DNA from: Flavobacteriales bacterium
GTDB lineage: Bacteria > Bacteroidota > Bacteroidia > Flavobacteriales_D > Sanyastnellaceae
Assembly: GCA_016722445.1 (NCBI GenBank)
Contig: JADKIZ010000001.1
Span: forward strand, 310,001 to 374,000
DNA: 64,000 nucleotides
Reading direction: 5' to 3'
In this document: in pieces, positions 16,948-27,500 of the stretch
Layout: each line of letters starts with the position of its first letter
Numbering within the stretch: position 1 is the stretch's first letter
Position numbers and translations under genes: made by a program
Notes under the pieces: model-generated
What the model saw: only the letters and a program-made list of their open reading frames with translations
Database searches by the model: none
Told to the model about the DNA's origin: nothing

Positions 16948-17424
16948 ATGATTACGAAAGAACGCGTTACATCACTTATTCTGGACAAAATCGCTGGTAG
17001 CAATTTGTTTATCGTAGAGGTAAACGTGCGACCAGGAAATGTGGTTGACGTGACCCTGGATGCAGACACCAACGTAACCATTGAAGATTGTACAGAAGTT
17101 CATCGCCATATCTTGCGTGAAATGGACCGTGAAGTAGAAGACTATTCATTGGAAATTTCTTCACCCGACCTGACCAAACCATTAAAGGTCATGCGTCAAT
17201 TCACCAAAAACATTGGCAGAACGGTAACCGTGAAAAAACAGGACAAAACCAAAATGGAAGGTTTACTTCTGGCTGCAGATGAAAATGGCTTGGTTTTGAA
17301 GACTGCACAAAAAGAAGAAGTGCCAGGTAAAAAAGGCAAAAAACTGGTGGAAAGAGAGGTGCTGATACCGATGGGTGAGGTTGCGGAGACGAAGATATTG
17401 ATTTCATTCAAGGCTCAAGATTAG
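16948..17424 (+). CDS. rimP: Ribosome maturation factor RimP
   Basis: A 158-residue RimP protein that assists late 30S subunit assembly. The N-terminal alpha/beta domain (about 1-80, including DVTLDADTNVTIEDC) and the C-terminal Sm-like SH3 barrel (about 85-155, GRTVTVKKQDKTKMEG...) are both present, at the usual family length. The order rimP, (inserted gene), nusA, infB is conserved in bacteria. ATG 16948 was chosen over the TTG six bases upstream. Its stop codon TAG lies within the left 26-bp inverted repeat (17421-17446), so the last codons may have been altered by the insertion of the element that now separates rimP from nusA. Confidence 0.95.
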   Translation: MITKERVTSLILDKIAGSNLFIVEVNVRPGNVVDVTLDADTNVTIEDCTEVHRHILREMDREVEDYSLEISSPDLTKPLKVMRQFTKNIGRTVTVKKQDKTKMEGLLLAADENGLVLKTAQKEEVPGKKGKKLVEREVLIPMGEVAETKILISFKAQD

Positions 17425-17446
17425 GTATCAGGTATTAAGTATTAGG
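17421..17446 (+). repeat. Left 26-bp inverted repeat flanking the four-helix-bundle gene
   Basis: Starts TTAGGTATCAGGTATTAAGT and pairs as an imperfect inverted repeat with 17865-17890 (23 of 26 positions identical on reverse complement). It overlaps the rimP stop codon. Internally it contains degenerate GGTAT(T/C)A(G/A) direct repeats. Confidence 0.85.
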
Positions 17447-17481
17447 TGCGCGACACATGTGAGGAATAAAAAGGGAAGGAT

Positions 17482-17835
17482 ATGCATCGATTTGAGAAGT
17501 TAGAAGTTTGGAAAGACGCTGTTGAAATGGTAACGGGAATATACTCCATTACTAAGTGCTTTCCCAATGATGAGATTTTCGGACTCACAACCCAAATGCG
17601 AAGATGTGCGGTTTCAATACCTGCAAATATTGCAGAAGGCTCTTGCAGAAATAATCCAAAAGAATTCAAACATTTCCTTGGTATTTCCGCAGGTTCAACG
17701 GCAGAACTCATTACACATCTCCACATTGCGATTAAATTGAACCTCCTAGAAGAAGAAAAGACACAAGAAATTTTTAGAAACTCAATCACCGTATTAAAAC
17801 AAGAAACTTCGCTTTACAGCGAAAACTTGAAATAA
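17482..17835 (+). CDS. Four-helix bundle protein (S23 / 23S rRNA IVP family)
   Basis: A 117-residue protein of the four-helix-bundle family first found in intervening sequences of 23S rRNA genes (S23/IVP, related in fold to the Avd proteins of diversity-generating retroelements). The motifs are characteristic: FEKLEVWKDAVE at the start, LTTQMRRCAVSIPANIAEG in helix 2, and a C-terminal helix ending in LKQETSLYSENLK. The biochemical role of free-standing copies is unknown; a nucleic-acid-binding pentamer is the usual view. It is unusual to find it inside the rimP-nusA cluster. The 26-bp inverted repeats on both sides indicate that it entered as a discrete unit. No transposase or reverse transcriptase is nearby. 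Orientation is the same as that of the host operon, so it is probably co-transcribed. Confidence 0.93.
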   Translation: MHRFEKLEVWKDAVEMVTGIYSITKCFPNDEIFGLTTQMRRCAVSIPANIAEGSCRNNPKEFKHFLGISAGSTAELITHLHIAIKLNLLEEEKTQEIFRNSITVLKQETSLYSENLK

Positions 17836-17864
17836 ATAAATTAGCAAATGCGTCAGGCAAAGGT

Positions 17865-17890
17865 CCTAATACCTAAGACCTGATACCTTA
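17865..17890 (+). repeat. Right 26-bp inverted repeat flanking the four-helix-bundle gene
   Basis: Starts CCTAATACCTAAGACCTGAT. Its reverse complement matches 17421-17446 at 23 of 26 positions. It ends 11 bases before the nusA start codon, so it occupies the nusA translation initiation region. Confidence 0.85.
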
Positions 17891-17901
17891 TACATAAAGC
17901 A

Positions 17902-19137
17902 ATGAAAGGCATCAACCTCATGGAAGCATTCGCGGACTTCAAAGAATTGAAGGCTATTGACCGCGAAACAATGAATGGAATACTTGATGACGTGTTCCGC
18001 AGCATGATCCTCAAGCGCTGGGGCGCTGATGATGGATTCGACATTATTATTAACCCCGACCGCGGTGACCTTGAGATCATCCGTACTCGTGAAGTGGTAC
18101 AGGATGGAGAGCTGGACGACGAAGTCGCTCAGATCGAAGTGAGTCAGGCACGCAAAGTCGTGGACGATCTGGATGTCGGTGAAGAACTCATCGAAGAAAT
18201 CAAGATTGAAGATTTCGGTCGCCGCAATATTTTGGCCATGCGTCAGAATCTTCAAGCCAGAATCATGGATCTTGAAAAAGATCATTTGTATCAGAAATAC
18301 AAAGAGCGCGTAGGTGAAATTATCTCCGGCGAAGTATATCAGGTTTGGAAAAAAGAAATGCTCGTGTTGGATGATGAAGACAATGAACTTGTTCTTCCTA
18401 AAGACCAACAGATTCCATCTGACTTCTACAAAAAAGGCGACACCATCCGTGCCGTTGTTTACAAGGTTGATATGCGAAACAATACACCGCAGATCATCCT
18501 CAGCCGCACTGCGCCAGAATTCCTCGAAAAACTCTTCGAACAAGAAGTTCCAGAAGTATTCGACGGACTCATCACCATCAAAAAGATCGTTCGTGAACCA
18601 GGTGAACGTGCCAAAGTAGCTGTTGAAAGCTATGATGATCGTGTAGATCCTGTGGGTGCATGTGTAGGTATGAAAGGTGCGCGTATTCACACTATCGTGC
18701 GTGAATTGCGCAATGAAAATATCGACGTCATACAGTACACCAGCAATGAACAATTGTTGATCACTCGTGCTCTTGCTCCTGCTAAAATCAGCAGCATCAA
18801 TCTCGATAAAGAGAATATGAAGGCCGATGTATTCCTCAAGCCTGATCAAGTATCTCTTGCGATTGGTAAAGGCGGAAACAACATCAAACTTGCGAGCCGC
18901 TTGACCAGTTTTGAAATTGATGTTTATCGCGAAACAGACACAGATATCGACGATGTGGATTTGGAAGAATTTTCAGACGAAATCGACGCATGGATCATCG
19001 ATGAACTCAAGTCGATTGGTTGCGATACAGCCAGATCAGTACTGAACATACCGAAAGAAGATCTCGTGAAAAGAACCGACCTAGAAGAAGAAACCGTTGA
19101 TGAAGTAGTGCGAATCCTCAAAGCAGAATTCGAATAA
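17902..19137 (+). CDS. nusA: Transcription termination/antitermination factor NusA
   Basis: A 411-residue NusA that binds RNA polymerase and modulates pausing, termination and antitermination. In order: the N-terminal RNAP-binding domain (about 1-125, FDIIINPDRGDLEI), an S1 domain (about 130-200), KH1 and KH2 domains (about 205-345, with KGARIHTIVRELRNENIDVI and IGKGGNNIKLASRL), and an acidic C-terminal helix-hairpin-type tail (about 355-411). The length is normal for Bacteroidota, which lack the second AR repeat of E. coli. The ATG at 17902 was kept because relatives have a similar short lead-in before the FxxFK segment; ATG 17920 is the alternative. The inserted element's right repeat lies just upstream. 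A strong terminator follows, so infB is expected to be transcribed mainly from its own promoter. Confidence 0.96.
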   Translation: MKGINLMEAFADFKELKAIDRETMNGILDDVFRSMILKRWGADDGFDIIINPDRGDLEIIRTREVVQDGELDDEVAQIEVSQARKVVDDLDVGEELIEEIKIEDFGRRNILAMRQNLQARIMDLEKDHLYQKYKERVGEIISGEVYQVWKKEMLVLDDEDNELVLPKDQQIPSDFYKKGDTIRAVVYKVDMRNNTPQIILSRTAPEFLEKLFEQEVPEVFDGLITIKKIVREPGERAKVAVESYDDRVDPVGACVGMKGARIHTIVRELRNENIDVIQYTSNEQLLITRALAPAKISSINLDKENMKADVFLKPDQVSLAIGKGGNNIKLASRLTSFEIDVYRETDTDIDDVDLEEFSDEIDAWIIDELKSIGCDTARSVLNIPKEDLVKRTDLEEETVDEVVRILKAEFE

Positions 19138-19158
19138 TATTTCACAAATCAAAAACTG

Positions 19159-19192
19159 AAAAGCCGTTTCAATTTTGAAGCGGCTTTTTTTT
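19159..19192 (+). terminator. nusA rho-independent terminator
   Basis: AAAAGCCGTTTC, a six-base loop and GAAGCGGCTTTT form a 12-bp stem with one G-U pair, followed by a run of T's, 22 bp after the nusA stop. It separates infB from rimP-nusA, which are often a single operon in other bacteria. Confidence 0.88.
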
Positions 19193-19343
19193 GACCATCT
19201 AAAAATATTCCACATGGGATTCACACGGGCTGATGAGGATCGGATAAAACATGTTGGTTTTGTCAAATTCATGTGATCAAACCACTGCAAAATCAGTTGA
19301 GATGGGGTTTTGGGTCATGAAAATGGCTGAAATCTCAGAACAA

Positions 19344-19376
19344 TTGCCTTTTCTACCTGAAAAACAACTACCTTCG
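19344..19376 (+). promoter_or_regulatory. Candidate infB promoter
   Basis: TTG (19344-19346), a 22-bp spacer and TACCTTCG (19369-19376) match the Bacteroidota -33/-7 pattern (one mismatch in the -7 box, slightly long spacing). It sits about 130 bp before the infB ATG and after the nusA terminator. Confidence 0.4.
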
Positions 19377-19508
19377 CACGGAATTTTAATACCCAAAAAA
19401 CGGCAAACGTTTAAAGCACCAACCCATGAAGCAGTAAGCAGAGACAGACATATTGCTCCTTCTTCGCCAAAACTGCGCATGGCTGTGTGATTTCGACAAA
19501 TATTATTT

Positions 19509-22352
19509 ATGTCAGAAACTAAGGCAACACGATTAGGTAAAGCAGCAAAGGAACTTGGCGTAAGCACAGGTACAATCATTGATTTCCTGGCCAAAAAAGG
19601 AGAAAAAATCGAAGATAGCCCAATGGCTAAAATCGAAGGTGCAGCTTACGACATGCTTCAGGCGGAATTCGCCGGTGATAAAGCAGCAAAAGAAAAAACT
19701 GCTGATACCACTGCGAAAGTGCGTGAATCACGCTCCACCATCACCCTCGAAGATTCTCGAAAAAGCCGTACTGGCGAAAAAGAGGAAGAAGAGCAGGAAA
19801 TCGACTACTCACGATTCAAGCGTAAAGTTGAAGTCAAGGATAAACCTGCTGCTCCAAAGCCTGAACCTGCCCCAACGCCAGCTCCAGTTGTTGAAGTACA
19901 GGAAACTACTGTAGAAACAGTAGAAGAAACACCAACCGTAGAGGTCAAAAAATCGGCCCGCAAAAAAGAAGAGCCGGAAGTGGTCGTTCCTGAACCTGAA
20001 GAAAGGAGCAACGAAGTTAAAGTCGTTGGTAAAATTGACCTTGACGCTTTGGAAAAACCAAAATCGAAGGGTAAAAAGAAACAAGACGAACCTCAAAAGG
20101 TAGAAATTCCAACAGGCAAAAAGAAGCCTGTTAAAAATAAAGAAGAAGAAAAAGCACCGGCGCCTGTGGTAAAAGTGGTAGAACCGGAGCAACCGAAAGT
20201 TCCAGAGAAAGAACCAGAAAAAGAATTGATCCGCGTAAAAGTGGAGAAGCTTTCGGGTGTAAAAGTGATGGGTAAAATTGTTCTTCCAACTGAAGTTGAG
20301 AAGAAAAAACCTGAACCACAAAAACCAGGTCAACAAGAAGAAAAACGCAAGCGTAAGCGCGTTGGAAAAGTTGACATTCAACGTCAACAAGAGATTGATC
20401 GCCGTCAACAACGAACGACACCAAAACCACCAGAGCCGAAGAAAACTGAACTCAGCGAACAGGATATTCAAAACCAGGTAAAGGCAACACTTGCCCGCCT
20501 TGGTGGTATGGGTAAATCGAAATCAAGTAAACTCCGTCGTGAGAAACGTGATTACGTTGCCAGAAGAAATGAAGAAGAGATGCAACGCCAGCAAGCTGAA
20601 AACAGCGTGCTGAAGTTGACAGAGTTTGTTACTGTAAGTGAGCTTGCATCCATGATGAACAAGCAACCGACTGAAATCATCAAAGTATGTATGCAGCTCG
20701 GCATTTTTGCATCACTCAATCAACGACTTGACGCTGAAACCATCAACATCATTTCGGAAGAATTTGGTTTTGAAGTGCAATTCGTTAGTGCCGATCTCAC
20801 TGAACAAATTCAGGAAGAAACAGATCAGCCTGAAGATATGATCACGCGCCCACCAGTCGTTACGGTAATGGGACACGTTGACCACGGTAAAACATCATTA
20901 CTCGATTTTGTGCGTAAAGCCAATGTTATTGCAGGTGAGGCCGGCGGTATTACACAGCACATCGGAGCGTATAGCGTAGAACTTCCATCAGGCAGAAGAA
21001 TTACTTTCCTCGATACACCTGGTCACGAAGCCTTCACAGCGATGCGTGCCCGTGGTGCTCAGGTCACTGACCTTGCCATCATCGTTATTGCTGCGGATGA
21101 CAGCGTAATGCCACAAACTAAGGAAGCCATTTCACACGCACAAGCAGCTGGCGTTCCTATGATTTTCGCCCTCAATAAAGTCGATAAACCAGATGCCAAT
21201 CCGGATAAAATCCGTGAACAGCTTTCTGCGATGAATATCCTCGTTGAAGAATGGGGAGGTAAATTCCAGAGTCAGGAAATCTCTGCGAAAAAAGGAATGA
21301 ACATCGATCTGCTTCTCGAGAAAGTATTGCTCGAAGCCGACCTTCTTGAATTGAAAGCAAATCCATCCAAACGTGCAGTAGGTACGGTGATTGAATCTGC
21401 TCTTGATAAAGGCCGCGGATATGTGACTACCCTTCTTGTAGAAGGAGGAACATTGCGCGTAGGTGATCCTATTCTTGCCGGTCACAACAGTGGACGTGTT
21501 AAAGCTATGTTCAATGAACGTGGTCAGAAAGTAAATGAAGCAGGGCCAGCTACACCAGTATCATTGCTCGGTTTCGAAGGCGCACCCAATGCCGGTGATA
21601 AATTCAATGTAATGGAAGACGAACGTGAAGCGCGTAACATCGCTTTGAAACGTCAACAATTACAACGTGAGCAAAGTCTTCGCACGAAGAAACACCTTAC
21701 CATCGAAGAAATTGGTCGTCGTATTGCTCTTGGAGACTTCAAAGAACTCAACCTCATCGTTAAAGGCGACGTGGATGGTTCTGTGGAGGCACTCACCGAT
21801 TCATTACAAAAACTTTCTACAGAAAAAATTCAGGTTCGAATCATCCACAAAGGCGTGGGTCAGATCAGCGAATCAGACGTTCTTTTGGCAAGTGCATCCG
21901 ATGCGATTATCATCGGTTTCCAGGTGCGACCAAGTCATCCAGCACGCAAGATTGCAGAGAACGAGGAAATTCAGATCAAACTTTATTCTGTCATCTACAA
22001 AGCCATCGAAGAAGTGAAAGAAGCCATGGAAGGCATGCTTTCCGCACGTATCGAAGAACAGGTTATTGGTACTGCAGAAATTCGCGAAGTATTCCGTATC
22101 AGCAAAGTGGGAACAATTGCCGGTTGTATGGTACTCGATGGAAAAATCAACCGACATAGCAAAGTGCGCGTTATACGCGATGGCATCGTAATCTTCACCG
22201 GAGAACTTGGTTCGCTGAAACGTTTCAAAGACGATGTGAAAGAAGTGGTGAAAGGCTACGAATGTGGTTTGAACGTAGAAAAATTCAACAACATCGAAGT
22301 TGGCGATAATGTTGAAGCTTTTGAAGAAGTTGAGGTTAAACAGACACTGTAA
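19509..22352 (+). CDS. infB: Translation initiation factor IF-2
   Basis: A 947-residue IF-2, the GTPase that brings initiator tRNA to the 30S subunit and promotes subunit joining. An N-terminal IF2_N domain (about 1-55) is followed by a long, low-complexity, lysine/glutamate/proline-rich linker (about 60-365), a second IF2_N domain (about 375-425), the G domain starting with the P-loop GHVDHGKTS at about residue 454, then DTPGHEAF and NKVDK, and C-terminal domains II-IV. The length is typical for Bacteroidota. The linker produces long antisense reading frames that are not genes. A terminator shared with the convergent gene lies directly after the stop. Confidence 0.97.
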   Translation: MSETKATRLGKAAKELGVSTGTIIDFLAKKGEKIEDSPMAKIEGAAYDMLQAEFAGDKAAKEKTADTTAKVRESRSTITLEDSRKSRTGEKEEEEQEIDYSRFKRKVEVKDKPAAPKPEPAPTPAPVVEVQETTVETVEETPTVEVKKSARKKEEPEVVVPEPEERSNEVKVVGKIDLDALEKPKSKGKKKQDEPQKVEIPTGKKKPVKNKEEEKAPAPVVKVVEPEQPKVPEKEPEKELIRVKVEKLSGVKVMGKIVLPTEVEKKKPEPQKPGQQEEKRKRKRVGKVDIQRQQEIDRRQQRTTPKPPEPKKTELSEQDIQNQVKATLARLGGMGKSKSSKLRREKRDYVARRNEEEMQRQQAENSVLKLTEFVTVSELASMMNKQPTEIIKVCMQLGIFASLNQRLDAETINIISEEFGFEVQFVSADLTEQIQEETDQPEDMITRPPVVTVMGHVDHGKTSLLDFVRKANVIAGEAGGITQHIGAYSVELPSGRRITFLDTPGHEAFTAMRARGAQVTDLAIIVIAADDSVMPQTKEAISHAQAAGVPMIFALNKVDKPDANPDKIREQLSAMNILVEEWGGKFQSQEISAKKGMNIDLLLEKVLLEADLLELKANPSKRAVGTVIESALDKGRGYVTTLLVEGGTLRVGDPILAGHNSGRVKAMFNERGQKVNEAGPATPVSLLGFEGAPNAGDKFNVMEDEREARNIALKRQQLQREQSLRTKKHLTIEEIGRRIALGDFKELNLIVKGDVDGSVEALTDSLQKLSTEKIQVRIIHKGVGQISESDVLLASASDAIIIGFQVRPSHPARKIAENEEIQIKLYSVIYKAIEEVKEAMEGMLSARIEEQVIGTAEIREVFRISKVGTIAGCMVLDGKINRHSKVRVIRDGIVIFTGELGSLKRFKDDVKEVVKGYECGLNVEKFNNIEVGDNVEAFEEVEVKQTL

Positions 22353-22377
22353 CACAAATTTCTTTTCTAATAATATG

Positions 22378-22409
22378 AAAACAGTCACCACTTGGTGGCT
22401 GTTTTTTTT
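22378..22409. terminator. infB rho-independent terminator
   Basis: AAAACAGTCACCA and TGGTGGCTGTTTT form a near-perfect stem with a very short loop, followed by eight T's, 25 bp after the infB stop. A-tracts on the other side let it act also for the convergent gene ending at 22430. Confidence 0.88.
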
Positions 22410-22429
22410 GTGGGATAAACGAATATCCC

Positions 22430-24168
22430 TCACTGATAAACACCGAACAACTTCAAATTATCGATACCTGTTTCGAGTCTCAGTTTTTCATTCCAACGCA
22501 ACATCGCGTCTTTGGATGTTCCTCGATCTACCTCGCGAAGAAAACGCGCCATCACTTCCTCATGTTGTTTCATATAAGATGCATATCGTGCTTCTACACA
22601 AAATCGATCCTGACAGAACACTTTTAGTTCACGATCCAAGACCCTCCTCTCTATTTCACACAAATCAAAATACATGTTTACAAATGCGTTGGTGATGCTA
22701 TCCTGTTCCAAATAATAATAACTCTGGTAAGGGTCAAAAATGGCATCCGTGGTGATGACCAACGAATCACCATGTTCCATGAGATCAAGAAAAATCTGTG
22801 CAGTCAATTGATATCTCTCGCTGATTGGCGTTGATGGGGGAATCCGTGTCAACGTATCGTCAACGACCTGTCCAAGCAAAATACGATTGGCTGACCAGTG
22901 AACATAGTGATAACGCATCAAGCGATGAAAACCCATGCCGCTAGGCTTAAACAAGTTTTCATTGGTGACCGAAGAATCGTGTGCATAGAATCGATCATTT
23001 TCCACCACATTAGCATCAATACGCATTTCATCGCGTTGCTTCCAGAAATTTGTTTGCATTGGAATAGCAGCCATTCGTTTGTAATCATTCAAACTTTCAG
23101 GAAAATGAAATTTCGGAATAAAAAACGGCTGATCACTTTCATAACAATGCATTACAGCATTGGTACTCACCTCAAATGTTTTGGCATCCTCTTTACCAAC
23201 CCTACTGTGGTATACTGTACCATAACGCAAACTCACTTGTTTGAGGAAATGTCCATCGAAAATTTTTGTGATCTCCATTTTCACATGCGCAATACTGTCT
23301 TCCGGAAAAACAGGAACAAAAGGATAGGATACACAATCCTTGCATGAATAACTCATTTGTTTCAGGTTACCAGATGTAAGGTCAATGATGATTCTTCCTT
23401 CGAAACAAGACGCACATACATCGCGAGGACGATATAGGATCAAAATGTTTTCATGACCTTCCTGATCAAGAAAGACTCCTCGTTTAGACAAGCGAAACAT
23501 CTTTTTTGCCTGCTTCGCAGAAACTGAAAGCGGGTGTTCCGGGAAAAAAGAAGTGTGTTCGAAAACGCGCATCATCGTAACCGCTTTAGAACCTTCCATT
23601 GACAAAAAATAATTGCGATCATGATGACGCAATGCAACACGTCCGGATTTCAGTTCAATATCCGAGATGTCCATTCCATTCAGATGGACATTGTGATAGC
23701 TTTCTAGCAATTCGATTTGGCCTTGATCGTCCAAACTCTTCAACTCAAAATATGCTTTGGAAATTCTTTTATCGGCGAGATGATTCTTTTGCATCGTTGC
23801 AGCATTTCAAACAAATAAGCATCGTCTTCCGGAACAATATTCACCTCTGGTAATAAAGTAATTTCAGGTTTCAGAAGAATGACTCCAAGGTCATCATGTG
23901 CACCAAGGGCAATCCTTTTGGAAATGTAACCCATGGATTCGATGACCAGAGAATCAGCAGATATTTTCAACCTTAGTAGAAATGCCCCGGACTCATTGGA
24001 CAAAGTTCCGTTATCTCTTTTGACATCGGATATCACAGCAAAAGCCACACCGGCACCACTTTCCTCATCCTTCAGTATTCCAGATACGAGGCGTGTTTGC
24101 GCACACAACACATCCGCTACGAATAGCAAAAGGAATAATACCCATATTTTGAAGATATATTGATTCAA
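22430..24168 (-). CDS. Exported CarboxypepD_reg-like protein, one frameshift
   Basis: Two overlapping minus-strand frames (24168-23740 and 23794-22430) read as one protein of about 579 residues if one base is added in 23756-23770. The first part has a signal peptide ending LCAQ and a CarboxypepD_reg-like beta-sandwich (about 25-100, VSGILKDEESGAGVAFAVIS). The second part starts in the same structural context (AYFELKSLDDQGQIELLES) and resembles the large family of Bacteroidota envelope proteins that follow such a domain (DUF5686-like arrangement). It contains a CxxC pair (C-A-S-C) and a CxxC (C-K-D-C), so disulfides or metal binding are possible. Function is unknown. The apparent start is a TTG (24168). 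The frame break lies near short A/T runs and is probably a sequence error. Confidence 0.7.
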
Positions 24169-24567
24169 TGCATCAAAAATGTTTCACAAAAGAGATCCAT
24201 GAAGAATGAAATTACAATTGGTTCCTTCCAAAAAAAGGAATAATTTACAATTGTACATCATCACTCTCTCCGATTTGGGACAAACGAAACAATCATGTTA
24301 CACCAAAAAAAGTCTGACTTACGTTCAGCTAAATTGAAATCCAGATCAGCATTAAATCAAAAAAGCTCAATGACTTTTCTTGAGTTTTTGATCATCTTCC
24401 AAAGCAATTCATACGCTGAGGCCGCAACAGCTGGCCATTCTCCTGTGGAAGTAGTCCAATGTCGAGAAATATCATCATTTTTAAGTATAATGTGCTTGTT
24501 TTAAACCAATTTCACTAAATTTGACCGAAGCAGCCTGCTTGGCTGTGACCTTAACAAGCTTATCCGG
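24169..24567. other. Divergent intergenic region with direct repeats
   Basis: No credible gene. Two copies of TTACAATTG (24212-24220 and 24245-24253) lie 33 bp apart, three helical turns, around a hairpin (TTCCTT, seven bases, AAGGAA). They are upstream of the CarboxypepD_reg gene on the minus strand and could be operators. A good -7 element for the plus-strand gene lies at 24516-24523. Confidence 0.4.
24496..24523 (+). promoter_or_regulatory. Candidate promoter of the type-B T9SS gene
   Basis: TTG (24496-24498), 17 bp, then TAAATTTG (24516-24523). The -7 box is a perfect match to TAnnTTTG; the spacer is two bases shorter than at the best promoters in this window. The transcript would begin about 40 bp before the GTG start. 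Confidence 0.5.
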
Positions 24568-27500
24568 GTGAAGACCGTCACTCCAATACATGTGGTTTAC
24601 ACGAATGCAATTCTGCGAGTATTTCTCGTGGTCTTGTTTATTGTATTTAGCCATGCGACTTTCCTCGCTCAGGATATTCAATTACTCACAGAAGACTTTG
24701 AAACAGGTGGAGGTAGTGTGAGTCTCAACAATGGTGGTCCGGGGAGTAATTCTGGTAATAACCTTTGGGTCGTCAATAACAATTATACTGGAGCTCCTAC
24801 CTACCCCAATACGACCACACAAGACAATACCGTGAGCGGAACGATTGGTTTCGCGCCGACAAGCAATTATCTTCATATTCACAATCAGCCCTCAGGAATC
24901 ACCAACAATAATTACAGTCCACAAGCTGTATCAGACCAGTTCGCATATACACAATATGGTTTGTGTACATATGGCTTATCTGACATTCACTTCAGTTTTT
25001 TCTGGCTGTGTGAAGGATCCGCAACAGCATATGGCACGGTCTATTACAGCGCAGATGGAGGAGCGTGGGTTCCCATTGGATTACCACAATATTCCGGAAG
25101 CGCATTGTGGCAATATGAGGATATAACTGATCCCGCCTTTGAAGATGTGGGCAGTCTTCGTTTCGGATTCCGATGGCAAAATGACAACTCATCAGATTCT
25201 CCTACACAATCCTTTTCGATCGACGACATCAATATTGTCGCAACATTCGGTGCAGCGGATCCGGTGACCATCACAGTTACAAGTGTATCTCCAGATCCTG
25301 TGTGTGAAGGAAGTTTTGTGACCATCAATTATAGTCTGAGTGATACACTTTGCGACGGCAATTATTCCATTGAACTATCCAATGGCAATGGTCAGTTCAA
25401 TGGTCAATTCGGCAGTTGGGTTACATCCATTTATTACCCCAATACATCTGGTAGTCTTACCATACAACTTCCCGCGAATGCTGGGGCAGATGATTGTTAC
25501 AAGATTCGCATCAATCGAATGTCACCTGATCCGCAGATCACTGGTGTAGCTTCTCCCTGTTTTGAAATCATTGAATGTCCGAACGTGATCACAACCATGG
25601 CGCCCGTTGTAGCGAGTGATCCGTTCCCGGTGTGTGTGCAAAGTGCCATTGATATCCCCTTTACCTCAACAGGTATTTATGAAGCCAATAGCTCCTATAT
25701 CTGCCAACTATCGGAACCGGATGGTACGTTTTCGGCGAATCCTCCAGTAGTTGGAAGCAGCCAAGACAATGCCACCTATGACCCCGCTTTGGGACAACAA
25801 CCGGGATCAGTCTCCGGCTTGATACCCGAAACTGCGGATGGTTGTAATTACTATTTGCGAATCGTTTCAACCAATCCAAATGCAATCGGAAGTGTTTGGG
25901 GTCCATTTTGTATTCAGCATTGCGACATTACCACCAATGACACTGAAAACCTGAGCTTTTGTATTCACAGTTGTGCAGTAGATCCGAATGGAGAAACCCA
26001 ACTCATCGACATCGATATCAATTCTTATGATAACGCCGCCACGTATTTACCCGGCAATGAGTTCATCACGCAATTGCTCAGCATGCAAGATTTTTCTCAA
26101 ATAGGTCCGTTAGGCGTGTTGGGATCTGTCACTGCTGTGAGCAGCACACAGTTGGCAATACACATTCCATGTATCGACAGTCTTCTGGATTTGGGAATAC
26201 CTGTTGGCACCAACTATTTGAGAATTGTGGCCACCAATTCAACAACGCCACAAAATGTTTTGGGCACATTGATCCATATTTCTATCGGCATTTTTGTTGA
26301 TGATCCCCCGGTGATTTCCCCTTATACCTATCCATCTTTTGCAGTGCAGGATACGTTTTGTGTGGATGAAACAGTGGCATTGTTTTTTGATCCGTATGAT
26401 CCCACACTTGAATCCACATTCGAATGGCAAAGCAATGGCATCAATGGAGGACAACCTTTTGTTTCTCCTTCAGGGGAAGAGAGCAATAATTTGTACGTCA
26501 ACCTTGGAGCACCCGGGAACCTCACTTTTTCCATTCAACAAACCAATAATGGTTGTGTAAGTGATTGGACGCCCGCTATGACAGTTACCGTGCTCGGAGA
26601 TCCTATTGTCAATATCACCGGACCTTCCAATGTATGCGAAGGGGACACGAATATGTTTCAGGTCAATTTCACGCCGAACACTTACTATTCATGGTCTACC
26701 ACAGCACCGGGAACCAGCATTGCCTATCAGGATACCTCGAATAATGTGCTCAACATTGCATTTTCTCAAACAGGAAATTTCACGTTAAATTTAAATGTGC
26801 TCAACCAATGCGGATCCGATGATGACAGTCATCTCGTGCACGTTTTACCATATCCAATTATTGCAGCGGGTCCTGACACTTTGATTTGTATTGGAGACGA
26901 CACCGAGATGAGTGTGACAACCGGTGGAGGTTATACTTACTCTTGGACAGATGGAGCGACGGTCCTTGGCACGAATAGCAACCTTTCAGTAACACCTCCC
27001 GAAACAACATCCTATATCGCTGCTGTAACCGGAATCGGGGGATGCGTATCACTCGATACCGTTTTTGTAGAAGTACAGTTTCCTGATCCTCCGACAATTG
27101 TTCCGGATAGTATTTGTAATGGTGGTAATTCGATTGAGTTGGGTGCGAGTTATGCGGGTGTATATACTTGGCAGGATGGCAGCCATGATTCCACCTTCGT
27201 AGTAACCACTCCGGGCAGTTATGATCTCAGCATTGATATTGCCGGTGAGTTGTGTCCTTATCTGGAGCAATTCAACGTTTTGCTTACCCAACCCACAGAG
27301 ATCGACCATGTCATCGACAGCATTTGTCCTGGTGGTGAAAACACCATTGTTCTTGCAGCCGATGAAGTAGGCACCTACGTGTGGTTTGATGGAATTGAAA
27401 CATCCACACATCCTGTCACCGATACGGGAAGTTATCAAGTTCAGATTTTACAACCCGACGACTTTTGTCCCCGCATTCTGCAATACGACGTAGAACCGAT

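Larger units (their letters stand above)
19138..19508. other. Intergenic region between nusA and infB
   Basis: This 371-bp gap holds the nusA terminator and a promoter-like element for infB, described separately. A 79-codon plus-strand frame inside it has no recognisable features and is not considered a gene. Confidence 0.5.

Noticed and set aside
17482..17835. Diversity-generating retroelement accessory protein (Avd)
   Set aside because: The fold family is related, but no reverse transcriptase, template repeat or variable repeat lies nearby.
17866..18849. A 327-codon minus-strand frame antisense to nusA
   Set aside because: It lies fully within nusA, whose NusA domains are unmistakable; it has no domain, no signal and a composition typical of a mirror frame.
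19809..20471. A 220-codon minus-strand frame inside infB
   Set aside because: It is the complement of the Lys/Glu/Pro-rich IF-2 linker, which gives Phe/Leu/Trp-rich antisense frames by codon composition.
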